DNA from: Pseudonocardia sp. CNS-004
Lineage (GTDB): Bacteria > Actinomycetota > Actinomycetes > Mycobacteriales > Pseudonocardiaceae
Reading direction: 5' to 3'
Assembly (NCBI GenBank): GCA_001942185.1
Contig: MKJV01000109.1
Span: 1-56,486, forward strand
DNA: 56,486 nucleotides
Part shown: positions 8,076-17,203 of the stretch, piece after piece
Layout: every line of letters begins with the position of its first letter
Position numbering within the stretch: the first letter of the stretch is position 1
Position numbers and translations under genes: made by a program
The notes under the pieces: generated by a model
Database searches by the model: none
Told to the model about the DNA's origin: nothing
The model's input: the letters and a program-made list of their open reading frames with translations, nothing else

Positions 8076-9528
8076 CTACGTGATCGGGCGATCCCCTGGG
8101 CCGATCGGGCACGGCAGCACGTCCCGCCGCGTGAGGTACCTGTCGACGCCCGCTGCGGCGGCACGGCCCTCGGCGATCGCCCACACGATGAGGGACTGAC
8201 CGCGGCCCATGTCGCCCGCGACGAAGGCGCCCTCGACGCTGGACATGAAGTTGCCGTCCCGCGCGACGTTGCCGTGCTGGTCGAGCTCGACGCCGAGGTC
8301 CGTGATGAGCCTGCCGCGCTCGGGGCCGAGGAACCCCAATGCGATCAGGGCGAGCTGCGCCGGGATGACATCCGGTGCTTCGGTCGTCGGGTGGAACGCC
8401 TTGCTCTCGTCGCGGAACCCCTCGGTGACCGTGATCGCCTCGATCCGGCCCTTCTCGTCGCCGAGGAACTCGAGCGTGTCCATGCTGAACAGGCGCGTTC
8501 CGCCCTCTTCGTGCGCCGGGGCAGTCCGATAGATCGCCGGGTAGGTCGGCCACGGCATGTCCGGGGTGCGCCCGTCGGGTGGGCGGGGCCGGATGTCGAG
8601 GTGGACGACCGATCGGGCGCTTGGCGGTGCGCCGTGCCGAAACAGTCGGTCCCGGTGTCCCCGCCTCCGATGATCGCGACGTCCTTCCCCTCGGCGGTGA
8701 TGGGTGAGCGCTCGACGTCCCCTTCCTGGACGCGGTTGGCCCAGGACAGGTAGTCCATCGCGGGGTGGACCCCGGCGAGCTCGCGACCCGGCACGGGAAG
8801 CTCGCGCCGGTCGGTGGCGCCGCAGGCGAGCACGACGCGTCGACCTCTGCTCGCAGCTCCTCGACCGTGGGGTCGACGCCGACGTCCGCCCCGGTTCGGA
8901 AGGTCGTGCCCTCTGCCTGCATCTGCTCGATGCGGCGGTCGAGGCGCCACTTCTCCATCTTGAACGCGGGGATCCCGTAGCGCAGCAGGCCGCCCGGGCG
9001 GTCGGCGCGTTCGTAGACGGTCACGGTGTGGCCGACCCTCGTGAGCTGCTGCGCGGCGGCGAGTCCCGCTGGGCCGGAGCCGACGACGGCCACGGTCCGG
9101 TTCGTCTGCGACTCCGGGCGGAGCGGTGTCACCCATCCGTGCTCCCACGCGTGGTCGATGATCTGCAACTCGATCTGCTTGATCGTGACCGCGTCGGAGT
9201 TGATCGCCAGCACGCACGCCGACTCGCAGGGTGCCGGGCACAGCACGCCGGTGAACTCCGGGAAGTTGTTCGTGGCGTGCAGCCGTTCGATCGCCCCGTG
9301 CCACTCGCCCTGGCGGACGAGATCGTTCCACTCCGGGATGAGGTTGCCGAGTGGGCAGCCCTCGTGGCAGAACGGGACGCCGCAGTCCATGCACCGACTT
9401 GCCTGCCGGCGCAGCCGGTCCGCCGGCATCGGCTCGTGGACCTCGCGCCAGTCGCGCAGACGCAGGTCGATCGGCCGCCGCCGCGGGTACTCCCGGGCGG
9501 TGCGCAGAAAGCCCCAAGGATCAGGCAC
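8076..9528 (-). CDS. gltD: Glutamate synthase small subunit GltD-type oxidoreductase, two frame breaks
   Basis: The N-terminus DPWGFLRTAREYPRRRP and LRDWREVHE matches GltD. It is followed by the cysteine clusters RCMDCGVPFCHEGCPLGN and CPAPCESAC that bind 4Fe-4S centres, the FAD motif VVGSGPAGLAAAQQL and the NADPH motif IIGGGDTGTDC. The C-terminal block FVAGDMGRGQSLIVWAIAEG is also typical. The frame breaks near 8840 and again between 8610 and 8640, each as if a base were missing. GltD feeds electrons from NADPH to the large subunit GltB, but no gltB is adjacent. Either the partner lies elsewhere or this is a GltD-like electron-transfer protein with another client. Start chosen at GTG 9526-9528. 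Confidence 0.85.
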
Positions 9529-9556
9529 GGCCGCCCCCGATCGGCCTCGACTGCCG

Positions 9557-9883
9557 TCAGCGGTCGGACAAAGGTGCACCTTCGTGCGCCGCATCGCAAG
9601 CGTTGTGGTCGACGTCCCGACCGTTCGGCACTGCGGTCGGGTAGAACCTGCCCGGCCGCGTGGCGCGGGGTGATTGTTCCTGCCCCTCCGCGAACCAGGC
9701 GATCGGATGCCACGTACCCAGCTCGCCGATGGTGAACCGGGTGACGGACGTGGCGCGCACTCGCCAGTCGGTCGATCGGTCCCTCGCGTAGGCAACGGCT
9801 TCGCGCTCGGTCCGGAACACGATCTCCACTGCTCCGATGTCGTCCGGGCGCGTCGCGTGAACCGCGTAGACCGCATCCCTCAT
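9557..9883 (-). CDS. Small hypothetical protein, divergent from an HTH gene
   Basis: 108 residues, no recognised family. It begins MRDAVYAVHATRPDDIGAVE and has aromatic residues spaced through TRFTIGELGTWHPIAWF. Its last 35 residues are low-complexity and may be poorly structured. ATG at 9881-9883 lies directly beside an 8-bp inverted repeat shared with the divergent HTH gene, so both are probably controlled from one operator. Arrangement and sizes recall a regulator/effector or toxin-antitoxin pair, but no sequence motif proves that. Confidence 0.55.
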   Translation of the reverse strand: MRDAVYAVHATRPDDIGAVEIVFRTEREAVAYARDRSTDWRVRATSVTRFTIGELGTWHPIAWFAEGQEQSPRATRPGRFYPTAVPNGRDVDHNACDAAHEGAPLSDR

Positions 9884-9890
9884 ACGGTCA

Positions 9891-9912
9891 GTCTTTCGAA
9901 AAACCGAAAGAC
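9891..9912. promoter_or_regulatory. Inverted-repeat operator in a divergent promoter
   Basis: GTCTTTCG (9891-9898) and CGAAAGAC (9905-9912) are exact inverted arms separated by AAAAAC. The site overlaps the -35 region expected for a leaderless GTG start at 9933 (a TAGCGT -10 at 9921-9926). It lies 8 bases upstream of the divergent ATG. Autoregulation by the 86-residue HTH protein is the simplest reading. Confidence 0.55.
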
Positions 9913-9932
9913 TTGCAACCTAGCGTCGCCGA

Positions 9933-10193
9933 GTGGCCGATGATCTCGACGACCTGGCGCGGCTCCTCGCCGTGCCGGTCGACGGGCTCTCCGACGCGGA
10001 GCTGCTGGCGGCCGTTCGCCAGGCCGAACGGATCCGCGCCGTCAGCCGCGAGCGCACCGGGCGGTTGCTCGCGGAGATGCACGCGCGGGGCAGGTCGTGG
10101 CCGCAGATCGCACGCGAGACGGGAATCCGCCAGACGACGGCGTACGGGTGGGCGCAGCCGTACCTCGCGGCAGACGGCGACGACGAGCGGTAG
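9933..10193 (+). CDS. Small helix-turn-helix DNA-binding protein
   Basis: 86 residues. The centre reads RERTGRLLAEMHARGRSWPQ and then IARETGIRQTTAYGWAQPY (residues about 35-75), a classic helix-turn-helix with a tyrosine-rich recognition helix. The rest is Ala/Asp/Arg-rich and helical. There is no effector domain. Probably leaderless: the GTG is only six bases after a TAGCGT -10. It should bind the inverted repeat at 9891-9912 and control itself and the 108-residue neighbour. Confidence 0.65.
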   Translation: MADDLDDLARLLAVPVDGLSDAELLAAVRQAERIRAVSRERTGRLLAEMHARGRSWPQIARETGIRQTTAYGWAQPYLAADGDDER

Positions 10194-10196
10194 GAG

Positions 10197-10531
10197 CCGA
10201 TCTGCACGAGCGCTTCTCGCCTGGGAACCCCGGCTGGAGTCACCCGCCGTTCGAGGACGACGTGCGTGCCACCGACGGCGGCTGGGAGTGGCCGAGGGAC
10301 CCGGCGGCCTGTTCAGCCGGCCGATCGGGCGCTGGTACCCGACCGTCCAACGGTTCGACGGGGCCGGCTTCGCCGACTACCTCCGCTCGCTCTCGCCCTA
10401 CCCGGAAGCTCGACCGCGATGTCCCGGAGCCCCTGCTCGACGCGATCGCCGAGCGCATCCGCATGCAGACGGGCGACTGGGTATCTCGCCGCTACCTCAG
10501 CGTCCTCCGGGTCGGAGGGCGCTCCAGGTGA
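10197..10531 (+). pseudogene. C-terminal remnant of a class I SAM-dependent methyltransferase
   Basis: Segments such as ERFSPGNPGWSHPPFEDDVR, the RPIGRWYPTVQRFDGAGFADY type block, LRSLSPY, and LDAIAERIRMQTGDWVSRRY with YLSVLRVGGRS match the last third of actinobacterial methyltransferases. They lie in two or three different frames. The SAM-binding N-terminal domain is missing; the remnant begins just after the HTH gene stop. The breaks may be sequencing errors, but loss of the catalytic domain shows a real truncation. Confidence 0.55.
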
Positions 10532-10538
10532 GCACGCG

Positions 10539-11351
10539 TCACGAAAGCAGCTGCAGCAGCCGTCCCGCTTGTGCGTCGACACTCCCCGGCGGATTCCGCC
10601 GGTCGGCCGGTGCGCCCGGGAGCAACATGAGCAACCAGTGCAGCGCCATGAGCCGCCGGGCCGGGAGGAGGCGTCGTTGCTCGTGGCCGTCGAGGGCGAG
10701 GTGGTGAAGCAGCACGTCCGCATCGACCGCTCCGGTCAGCGACCCCGACACGTGCTCGACGAGATCGGCGACTTCGAAGGCACGGTCGCTGGTGCCGGAA
10801 TCCTCGAAGTCGACGACGGCGCACCCCACGCCGTCCCACAGGAAGTTGGCGATGTTGCCGTCCGCACCGCCGAAGACCGGTCGGACGTCCTCCTCGCGCA
10901 GGCGCGAGGCATCCGCCGACTCCACCCAGGCCGCCCCGGCCGCCAGCGCCCGGCCGACGTCGCCGGACAGCCCACGGGGCCTGCGACGGGCGCGGCGACG
11001 GACGTCCGCCAGCGCCTGCCCGACGTCCCAGATGCGCCGGGGGAGCCGGTCGAGTGCGTTCCGCGGAACGCAGGTGTGCAGCCGCGTGAGCGCACGGGCC
11101 ACCTGCGTCGCCTGCTCGTCGTCGAGCGGCGCCCCGCCGAGTGATGTGCCGCCCACCCGCGTCATGGCGACGGCGGGCCGGCCACCTCGGTGGAACCGGC
11201 GCAGTGGCCGGGGCGCTACGCCTGGGGTGTAGGTGTCGAGGAGCCGCAGGCCCTGCCATTCCCGCTCCGGCTCTCCCCGCGCCCAGGTCCGGTAGCGCTT
11301 GACGACCTCCGTCTCGCCGACGTCCACGTCATGGGTCGTCGCGATACGCAC
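10539..11351 (-). CDS. Aminoglycoside/choline-type phosphotransferase (APH fold) with altered catalytic loop
   Basis: About 271 residues from GTG 11349-11351, which has a GAGGA ribosome site; the frame stays open to 11468. The N-lobe shows ETEVVKRYRTW and REWQGLRLLD, and AVAMTRVGGTSL serves as hinge. The catalytic loop reads FGGADGNIANFLWDG where the family has HGDxxxxN: the His is lost, while the Asp and Asn of DGNIAN remain. The metal Asp follows in VDFEDSGTSDRAFE. It may be a kinase with a variant loop or a binding protein. A 16-bp palindrome from the repeat family of copies A and B sits inside the gene at 11056-11071. Substrate unknown. Confidence 0.7.
   Translation of the reverse strand: MRIATTHDVDVGETEVVKRYRTWARGEPEREWQGLRLLDTYTPGVAPRPLRRFHRGGRPAVAMTRVGGTSLGGAPLDDEQATQVARALTRLHTCVPRNALDRLPRRIWDVGQALADVRRRARRRPRGLSGDVGRALAAGAAWVESADASRLREEDVRPVFGGADGNIANFLWDGVGCAVVDFEDSGTSDRAFEVADLVEHVSGSLTGAVDADVLLHHLALDGHEQRRLLPARRLMALHWLLMLLPGAPADRRNPPGSVDAQAGRLLQLLS
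11056..11071. repeat. Third copy of the 16-bp palindrome, inside the phosphotransferase gene
   Basis: GCGTTCCGCGGAACGC is identical to the heads of repeat copies A (291) and B (628). Here it is translated in frame, on the minus strand, as part of TCVPRNALD. The flanking blocks of copies A and B are not present. Confidence 0.8.
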
Positions 11352-11602
11352 ACGCGTCCTCGATCGGCGGACAGGGCTGCGCCGGCGGGCAATACAGCAC
11401 AGCTGTTGCCACGACAGTAATGCGCTGATCGGATCGGTCACAGCCGGGATGAGCGCGACGAACAGCACGTGACGGCAGTCGCCGCCACGATGGTGTTCTG
11501 CTGATCACCGCCGCAGTCGGCGATGTGCGCCATCCGTGGTATCGGTTGTCCATGGCTGTTCGAGCAGCCATGTGCACCCGATACGAGTCGTCAACGGATC
11601 GC

Positions 11603-12003
11603 TCACCCGGAGAACGCGGCGACGGCGCGGGCCGTGTCGATGTATTCGCGGGCTGCGACGATCTTGCCGTCCTCCAGGTCGAATGCGAAGTGGTAAACCT
11701 GGTTGAGGCTCTTCCCGTTGGCGAGGAGCGCGTTCGACGTCGCCTCCACCGACGCATGGGCTTCATCGGCGATCACGCTGGTCACCGAGATGTGAATGCC
11801 GCTGGGAAGCGAGGCGTGGAACCTCTTCATGTGTTCGACGAACTCGGTCTTCGACATGTCGCCGGACACCGGGAAGGTGGCCGGGTCGGTCATGACGGTC
11901 CACACCGCGTTCTCGTGAAGAAGGTCGAAGGCGTCGGGACTGCCGTTCGTTCCCAGCCTTCGACCAGCTTCTCGGCGGCGGCCTTGTTCTGGTCGATCGT
12001 CAT
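11603..12003 (-). CDS. SnoaL/NTF2-like protein (frame break near 11950)
   Basis: About 133 residues. The ATG at 12001-12003 gives MTIDQNKAAAEKLVEGW. After a one-base break near 11950 the protein continues as DAFDLLHENAVWTVMTDP, then ISVTSVIADEAHASVEATS and NQVYHFAFDLEDGKIVAAREYIDT. The last block is typical of the SnoaL/ketosteroid-isomerase cone fold. Members are small isomerases, hydrolases or carriers; no catalytic dyad can be assigned. It lies just upstream of nothing coding on its strand and downstream of the FadR-type gene end, so it is probably monocistronic. Confidence 0.7.
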
Positions 12004-12033
12004 GCGTGTTCCATTCGTCGTCGGCGAGCACCC

Positions 12034-12708
12034 TCAGGAGATCGCGCGCCGCAGCCACTCCGCCACCCCGTCGATGTGCACCGTCGCCTGAGCGGCCACG
12101 AGCGTGGCGTCGCCGCGGGCGAGCGCATCGATGATCATCCGGTGTTCGGTGAGGCTACGCTCCGTCGAACCCTCCTCGGAGAGGCCGCGCCAGATCCGCG
12201 CCCGCAGCGTGCTGCTGGAGAGGGTGTCGAGCAGGCTCGTCAGGTAGGCGTTGCCCGCGAGCTCGGCGATGCGGCGGTGGAACACCTGGTCGTGCGCCAC
12301 GAGCTCGTCGACCGTGGGGGAGTCGCCGAGCGCGGCGAGCAGGGCGCGCAGCTCTTCGATGTCCGGCTCCGCGACGCGGGTGGTGGCCATCGCGGCCGCG
12401 GCGGGCTCCAGGATGCGGCGCACCTCGAACAGCTCGAGCAGCGACGAGTCCTGGTGGATGTCCACCACGAAGGACATGGCATCGAGCAGCGTGTCGGGTG
12501 TCAGACTGGTGACGTAGGTGCCGTCGCCGCGGCGGACGTCGAGCACCCGGATGATCTCCAGCGCCTTCACGGCCTCGCGCAGCGAGCTGCGGGACAGGCC
12601 CAGCGCCTCGGACAGCTCCTTCTCGGGGGGCAGCCGGTCGCCCGGGCCCAGCTCGCCGGCACGGATCATCTCCTTGATCTTGAGGATGGCCTCGTCGGTG
12701 ACCGCCAT
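12034..12708 (-). CDS. FadR-subfamily GntR transcriptional regulator
   Basis: 224 residues, intact. The N-terminal wHTH reads LPPEKELSEALGLSRSSLRE and then AVKALEIIRVLDVRRGDGTYV (residues about 25-70). The C-terminal FCD domain has the metal/ligand pocket residues around HDQVFHRRIAELAGN and LTEHRMIIDALARGD. ATG at 12706-12708 overlaps the fucosidase stop as TGATG, so it is the last gene of the transporter-fucosidase operon. Two ACATC-N-GATGT type palindromes upstream of the binding-protein gene (17132-17142 and 17193-17203) have the form used by FadR-type sugar regulators. Release by L-fucose or a derivative is inferred. Confidence 0.88.
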   Translation of the reverse strand: MAVTDEAILKIKEMIRAGELGPGDRLPPEKELSEALGLSRSSLREAVKALEIIRVLDVRRGDGTYVTSLTPDTLLDAMSFVVDIHQDSSLLELFEVRRILEPAAAAMATTRVAEPDIEELRALLAALGDSPTVDELVAHDQVFHRRIAELAGNAYLTSLLDTLSSSTLRARIWRGLSEEGSTERSLTEHRMIIDALARGDATLVAAQATVHIDGVAEWLRRAIS

Positions 12709-14025
12709 CAGCGCACGTCGAACCGGACCGCCACCGGCGCGTTCCGGGACGGCAGCTCCACCGCGACGCCGTCCGCGTCGGCCCGCGCCGGGACCGGGGT
12801 GCCGTCGGCGAGTGCGGCCGAGTCGAGGTCGAGCCGGTCGGCGCGGGCCTGCAGGACGACGGGGCCGCGTGCGTCGGCGACGGCCACGCGCGGTCGCCGG
12901 TGCGGGTCCAGCGCACCCACGGCTCGTCCGATGCGTGGGCGATGGCGGCGTCCAGCGGTCGGGAGCCGTGGACGACACCCGGGTTCGCCGCCATCCACCC
13001 CGCCAGCTCCTCCAGGGTGCGGCGCTGCCCTCGGGGATCTGGCCCGCCGCGGTCGGACCGACGTTGAGCAGCAGGTTCCCGCCACGGGACACCACATCGA
13101 CGAGGTGGCGCGTGAGCTGCGGCCCGCTCAGCAGGTGCTGGGAGTCCTCCACCTGGTTGTAGCCGAACGACAGCCCGATGCCCCGGTTGTTCTCCCAGGC
13201 GGGGGCGGCCTCCGCCTCCAGGGCGTGCTGGTACTCGCTCGTGCGGTAGTCCCAGTGGGTGTCGCCCCACCGGTCGTTGACGACGCCGTCGGGCACCGTC
13301 GCGTAGAAGTGCCGGAACAGCTCGGCGAGCCCGAGCGGCCCGTCGTGCTTGCCGGCGTCGGGCCACTCGATGTCGTTCCACAGCATGTCGGGGCGGTACT
13401 TCTCGACCAGGTCGCGGACGTGCAGGTACGCGTAGGCGGCGTACGCCGCATCGTTCGGACGCAGGGCGCGCACGTTCGCGAACGTGTCGATCACCGGGAG
13501 GTGCTCGGTGACGCTCCAGTCGAGCCCGCCGGAGTAGTACACGCCGAACCGCATCCCGGCCGCCCGCGCGGCACTCGCCAGGTCGCCGACGAGGTCGCGC
13601 CGCGGGCCGCGGTGCACGGTGTTGCGCGCGGCGGTGCCCGGGGCGTCCCAGAGCGCGATGCCGTCGTGGTGCTTCGTCGTCGGCACGACGTAGCGCGCAC
13701 CGGCTCGGGCGAAGAGATCGCACCAGGTGCCCGGGTCGAACTCCTCGGCCTTCCAGGCGTCGAGGAAGTCGTCGTAGGGCGCGTCGCCCCAGGCGTGGCC
13801 GTGGTGCTCGCGCGCCGGGCCGTCGTCGAACCGGATCGTGTTCCAGTACCACTCGGCGTAGGCGTTGTGGCGGAACCACGTGCGCTCGTCGACGGTGCCC
13901 AGCTCGCCGGTCGGCTCCGCCCACGCGGGCACCGAGTAGGCGCCCCAGTGGACGAAGATCCCGAACTTTGCGTCGGCGTACCACTGCGGCAGCGGCCGCG
14001 CCAGCCGGCTCCAGTCGACGGTCAA
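12708..14025 (-). CDS. Alpha-L-fucosidase, GH29 (frame breaks near 13030 and 12890)
   Basis: The catalytic barrel is clear: WYADAKFGIFVHWGAYSVPA near the start, PTTKHHDGIALWD (about 115-128) and the nucleophile Asp218 in DMLWNDIEWP. Also present are GGNLLLNVGPTAAGQIPEG. No signal peptide, so probably cytoplasmic, acting on imported fucosyl oligosaccharides. After residue about 335 the frame must shift near 13030, giving LEELAGWMAANPGVVHGSRP, and near 12890 to read the C-terminal beta domain ending NAPVAVRFDVR. I chose TTG 14023-14025 because GGGAGG precedes it; GTG 14044-14046, overlapping the permease stop, is the alternative. Last-but-one gene of the operon. Confidence 0.88.
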
Positions 14026-14042
14026 GAGATCCTCCCGGGAGT

Positions 14043-14924
14043 TCACCGGCCACCGAGGCCGGACAGTGCGATGCCGCGGACGAGGTGGCGCTGCAGCAGC
14101 ACGACCATGACGACGGTCGGCAGCATCGAGATCGCGGCGGCGGCCATGAGCAGGTGCCACTGGTTGCCGTTCTGGGACAGGAACAGGTTCAGCCCGAGCG
14201 GCACGGTCGACATGTCGCGGCTGTTCACGACGATCAGCGGCCACAGGAAGCTGTTCCAGTAGTTGATGAAGGTGAAGGCGGCGAGCACCGCGACGGCGGG
14301 CTTCGCGATCGGCACGACGACCTGCAGCAGGATCCGGACGCGGCTCGCGCCGTCGATCGTGGCGGCCTCCTCCAGCTCCCGCGGGATGGTCAGGAAGAAC
14401 TGGCGCAGCAGGAACGTGCCGAATGCGGTGAACGCCCACGGCAGGATGAGTGCGGCATAGCTGTCCACCCAGCCGAACTGCTGCATGAGGATGAACATCG
14501 GGACCACCGTGACCTCCTGCGGCACCATCAGCGTGCCCAGGTAGAGCAGGAAGATCCGGTCGCGGAAGCGGAAGCGCAGCCGGGCGAACGCGTACGCCGA
14601 GAGCACCGACGTCACGCACACCACGACGGTGCCCGCCACGGCGACGAACAGCCCGTTGATCATGAAGCGTCCGAACGGTAGGTAGCCCCACGCCTCGGCG
14701 AAGTTGGACCAGCGGATCTCCGAGCCGACGAGACCGTTGCCGGCGCCGAATACCTCGGCGGGCGGCTTGAGCGCCGTGGCGATCATCCAGACGAACGGCA
14801 TGAGGAACAGCAGGAGCACGGCCGTGAGCAGCACTTGCGACACGACGCCACGTGGGGTGGCACGGCGCGTGCGTACGGTCGCGGTCTGCGTGGTTGCCGG
14901 TCGGGAGAGCGTCTCAGTCGTCAT
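14043..14924 (-). CDS. Carbohydrate ABC transporter permease, MalG type
   Basis: 293 residues with six membrane helices; the first is VLLTAVLLLFLMPFVWMIA. The cytoplasmic EAA loop, which docks the ATPase, is seen as EEAATIDGASRVRILLQVVV. A Thr-rich N-terminal tail of about 25 residues precedes the first helix. It overlaps the upstream permease gene by 11 bases (14914-14924), showing translational coupling. No ATP-binding gene is in the cluster, so a shared MsiK-type ATPase elsewhere would energise it, as is usual in actinomycetes (inference). Intact. Confidence 0.92.
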   Translation of the reverse strand: MTTETLSRPATTQTATVRTRRATPRGVVSQVLLTAVLLLFLMPFVWMIATALKPPAEVFGAGNGLVGSEIRWSNFAEAWGYLPFGRFMINGLFVAVAGTVVVCVTSVLSAYAFARLRFRFRDRIFLLYLGTLMVPQEVTVVPMFILMQQFGWVDSYAALILPWAFTAFGTFLLRQFFLTIPRELEEAATIDGASRVRILLQVVVPIAKPAVAVLAAFTFINYWNSFLWPLIVVNSRDMSTVPLGLNLFLSQNGNQWHLLMAAAAISMLPTVVMVVLLQRHLVRGIALSGLGGR

Positions 14925-15843
14925 AGTGGACCCACCGCTTCTGGCCGAGGAACTGCAACGCGGTGACCAGCATGATGATCATGAAGAGGAACCAGCCGAT
15001 CGTCGATGCGGTGCCGAGGTCGAACTGCACGAAGCCCTCGCGGTAGAGGTGGAGCACCATCGTCTCGGTGGCGACGCCCGGCCCGCCCGCGGTGAGGGCG
15101 TAGGGCTGGACGAACACCTGGAACGAGGTGATCAGCGTCATGATCATCGCGAAGAACATCGACGGCGAGAGCATCGGCAGCGTGACGCTCCAGAACCGGC
15201 GCAGCGGCCCGGCCCCGTCGATGGACGCGGCCTCGTGCAGGCTCTGCGGGATCGCGTCGAGCCCCGCCGAGAAGACGAGCATGTTGTAGCCGAACCCCTG
15301 CCAGACCGACATGAGGATCACCGCGGCCATCGCCCACCGGTTGTCGCCGAGGAAGTTGGGCGATGGCATGCCGAACACCGCCTGGAAGCCCTGGTCGATC
15401 GGACCGCCCGGCTGGTAGAGCAGCCGCCACACCAGCGCGTTCGCGATCATCGGCGTGACCGTCGGGATGAAGAACAGCAGGCGGTAGAGCCCGCGGCCGC
15501 GGATGCGGGGCGAGATCCACAGCGCCAGCCCGAGCGACACGACGACGTTGAGCGGCACGTAGACCAGCACGAACACCAGCGTGTTCAGCATGACCCGGTG
15601 GAAGATCGGGTCGGTCAGCAGCTCGACGAAGTTGTCGAGCCCGACGAACCGCCGCCGCCCGAGCACCGGCCAGGCGAAGAAGCTGATCACGAGCGACCCG
15701 ACGAGCGGGATGAGCGTGAACAGCAGGAACCCGCTGGTGCTCGGCGCGAGGAACCCGAGCGCGGCGCGGCCGTCGCGCCGGTGCCCGCTGCCGCCGGGCT
15801 CGGCGACCGGGGTGGTGGGTGGTGCGGGAGCCGACACGGTCAC
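14914..15843 (-). CDS. Carbohydrate ABC transporter permease, MalF/UgpA type
   Basis: 309 residues with six predicted helices, starting near FLLFTLIPLVGSLVISFFAW. The EAA loop reads LHEAASIDGAGPLRRFWSVT followed by LPMLSP. The N-terminal 30 residues are Pro/Gly-rich and cytoplasmic. It sits between the binding-protein gene (ending 15851) and the second permease, forming the usual SBP-MalF-MalG order. Intact. Start ATG-equivalent GTG at 15841-15843. Confidence 0.92.
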   Translation of the reverse strand: MTVSAPAPPTTPVAEPGGSGHRRDGRAALGFLAPSTSGFLLFTLIPLVGSLVISFFAWPVLGRRRFVGLDNFVELLTDPIFHRVMLNTLVFVLVYVPLNVVVSLGLALWISPRIRGRGLYRLLFFIPTVTPMIANALVWRLLYQPGGPIDQGFQAVFGMPSPNFLGDNRWAMAAVILMSVWQGFGYNMLVFSAGLDAIPQSLHEAASIDGAGPLRRFWSVTLPMLSPSMFFAMIMTLITSFQVFVQPYALTAGGPGVATETMVLHLYREGFVQFDLGTASTIGWFLFMIIMLVTALQFLGQKRWVHYDD

Positions 15844-15850
15844 GACGCCG

Positions 15851-17106
15851 TCACCCCGCCTGCTGCTGCACCGTGTTCAGGAAGTCCGGCACGCTCTGCT
15901 GGCCGTTCACCGCTTCCACGCCGTACTGCTGGAACAGCTGCGAGACCTGGGTGTAGTTCTCGGTGGCCGGTGCGGGCACCCCGTTCGCGATCGCCGCCTG
16001 CAGGCCTTCCTTCGCGCCCGCGAGCTCCGGGCCGAACCACGCTTCCTGCTGCGCGGTGCGGGCCGGGAACGCGCGCCCCTGCTCGGCGAGGTACTGGAGC
16101 CTTCGGGGCCGGTGAGCACCGCGATGGCGGCGAGGGCCTTGTCCGGGTCGGGGCAGGTCTGGGAGATGCCGAACCCGGAGCCGGCGACCTGGCTGTGGGA
16201 CCCGGACGGCCCGGCCGGGATCGGCGCGACACCGACCTCGAACTGCGCCTGGTCCATCACGTTGACCAGCTGCCACGGCCCGTCGACGACCATCGCGGCG
16301 TCGCCCGCGATGAACGAGTTCAGCGCCGGGGTCGCGTCGCTCGTGGCCACCACCTGCGGTGCCACCCCCAGCTTCGTGACGAGGTCGGCGTACCACTGCA
16401 CGGCCTTGACGAAGCCCTCCTGGGTGAGGTCCAGCTCCCCGTCGGGGCCCAGCGGTGTGGTGTCCTCCAGCGAGAGCGACCACGGGATGACGCTGTCGAT
16501 CGTGGGATAGGCCGCGAAGCCGTGCTTCCCGCCGGTCGTGAGCGACTGGGCCGCGGACAGGAAGTCCTGCACCGTCCAGCTCGTCGTCGGCACCGGCACG
16601 CCGGCCTCGCGGAAGCGGTCGGCGTTGTAGAACATGATCAGCGGCCCGAAGTCGTACGGCACGGCGAGCTGCTGGCCGTCCACCTGCAGGGCCTGCCAGA
16701 TCGACGGGTCGAAGTCGGCCGCGTCGATGCCCGCGCCGGTCAGCATGTCGTCGAGCGGCACCAGCAGCTCGCTGATGCTGGGTGCCCGGTAGGACTGCAC
16801 GCCGAGGATGCAGCCCGCGTCCCCGCCGCTGGCCTGTGCGGCCAGCTTGGTCCAGTAGTCGTTGAAGCTGCTGGTCTGGAACTCGAGCGCGAGATCGGGA
16901 TGCTTCGCCGTCACCATCCCGGAGAGGTGGTTCCAGGCGTCGACCTCCGCGGTGGAGCCGCTCCACATGTTCCAGACGAGCGTGGTCTTCCCGTCGACCG
17001 TGGTGCTGCCCCCACCGCCGCCCGAACCGCATGCGGCCACCGTCAGGGCGAGAACGGCGGCGGCCGCGCTCGCGAGCACCCGCTTCCGAATGGTCGTGAT
17101 CGCCAT
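15851..17106 (-). CDS. Sugar ABC transporter substrate-binding lipoprotein (frame break near 16100)
   Basis: The start ATG at 17104-17106 follows GAGGAG. A lipoprotein signal ends in LALTVAAC with the lipidated Cys at residue 26, then a Gly/Ser linker. The mature part is a family 1 binding protein: TLVWNMWSGSTAEVDAWNHL at the start, VPYDFGPLIMFYNAD (ligand cleft) and AAMVVDGPWQLV. The last 80 residues, including GVPAPATENYTQVSQLFQQY, are in another frame after one missing base near 16100. Likely ligand: a fucosylated or other plant/host glycan fragment, inferred from the neighbouring GH29. Its promoter carries FadR-type operators. Confidence 0.9.
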
Positions 17107-17131
17107 GCTGCTCCTCGACATTGAGTGAGAG

Positions 17132-17203
17132 ACATCCGATGTTTTGAGCACCCTGCCGGTCGTTGCGAAAGTCAAGCCACGGATCCGACTATAGATCGGA
17201 TGT
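17132..17203. promoter_or_regulatory. Two FadR/GntR-type operator sites before the sugar-transport operon
   Basis: Site 1 (17132-17142) is ACATC-C-GATGT, a perfect palindrome around a central base. Site 2 (17193-17203) is AGATC-G-GATGT, one mismatch from the same palindrome. Site 1 begins 26 bases upstream of the binding-protein start. The form matches that used by FadR-type regulators, and one is encoded at the end of this operon. Site 2 overlaps the last codons of the neighbouring small gene. Confidence 0.55.
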
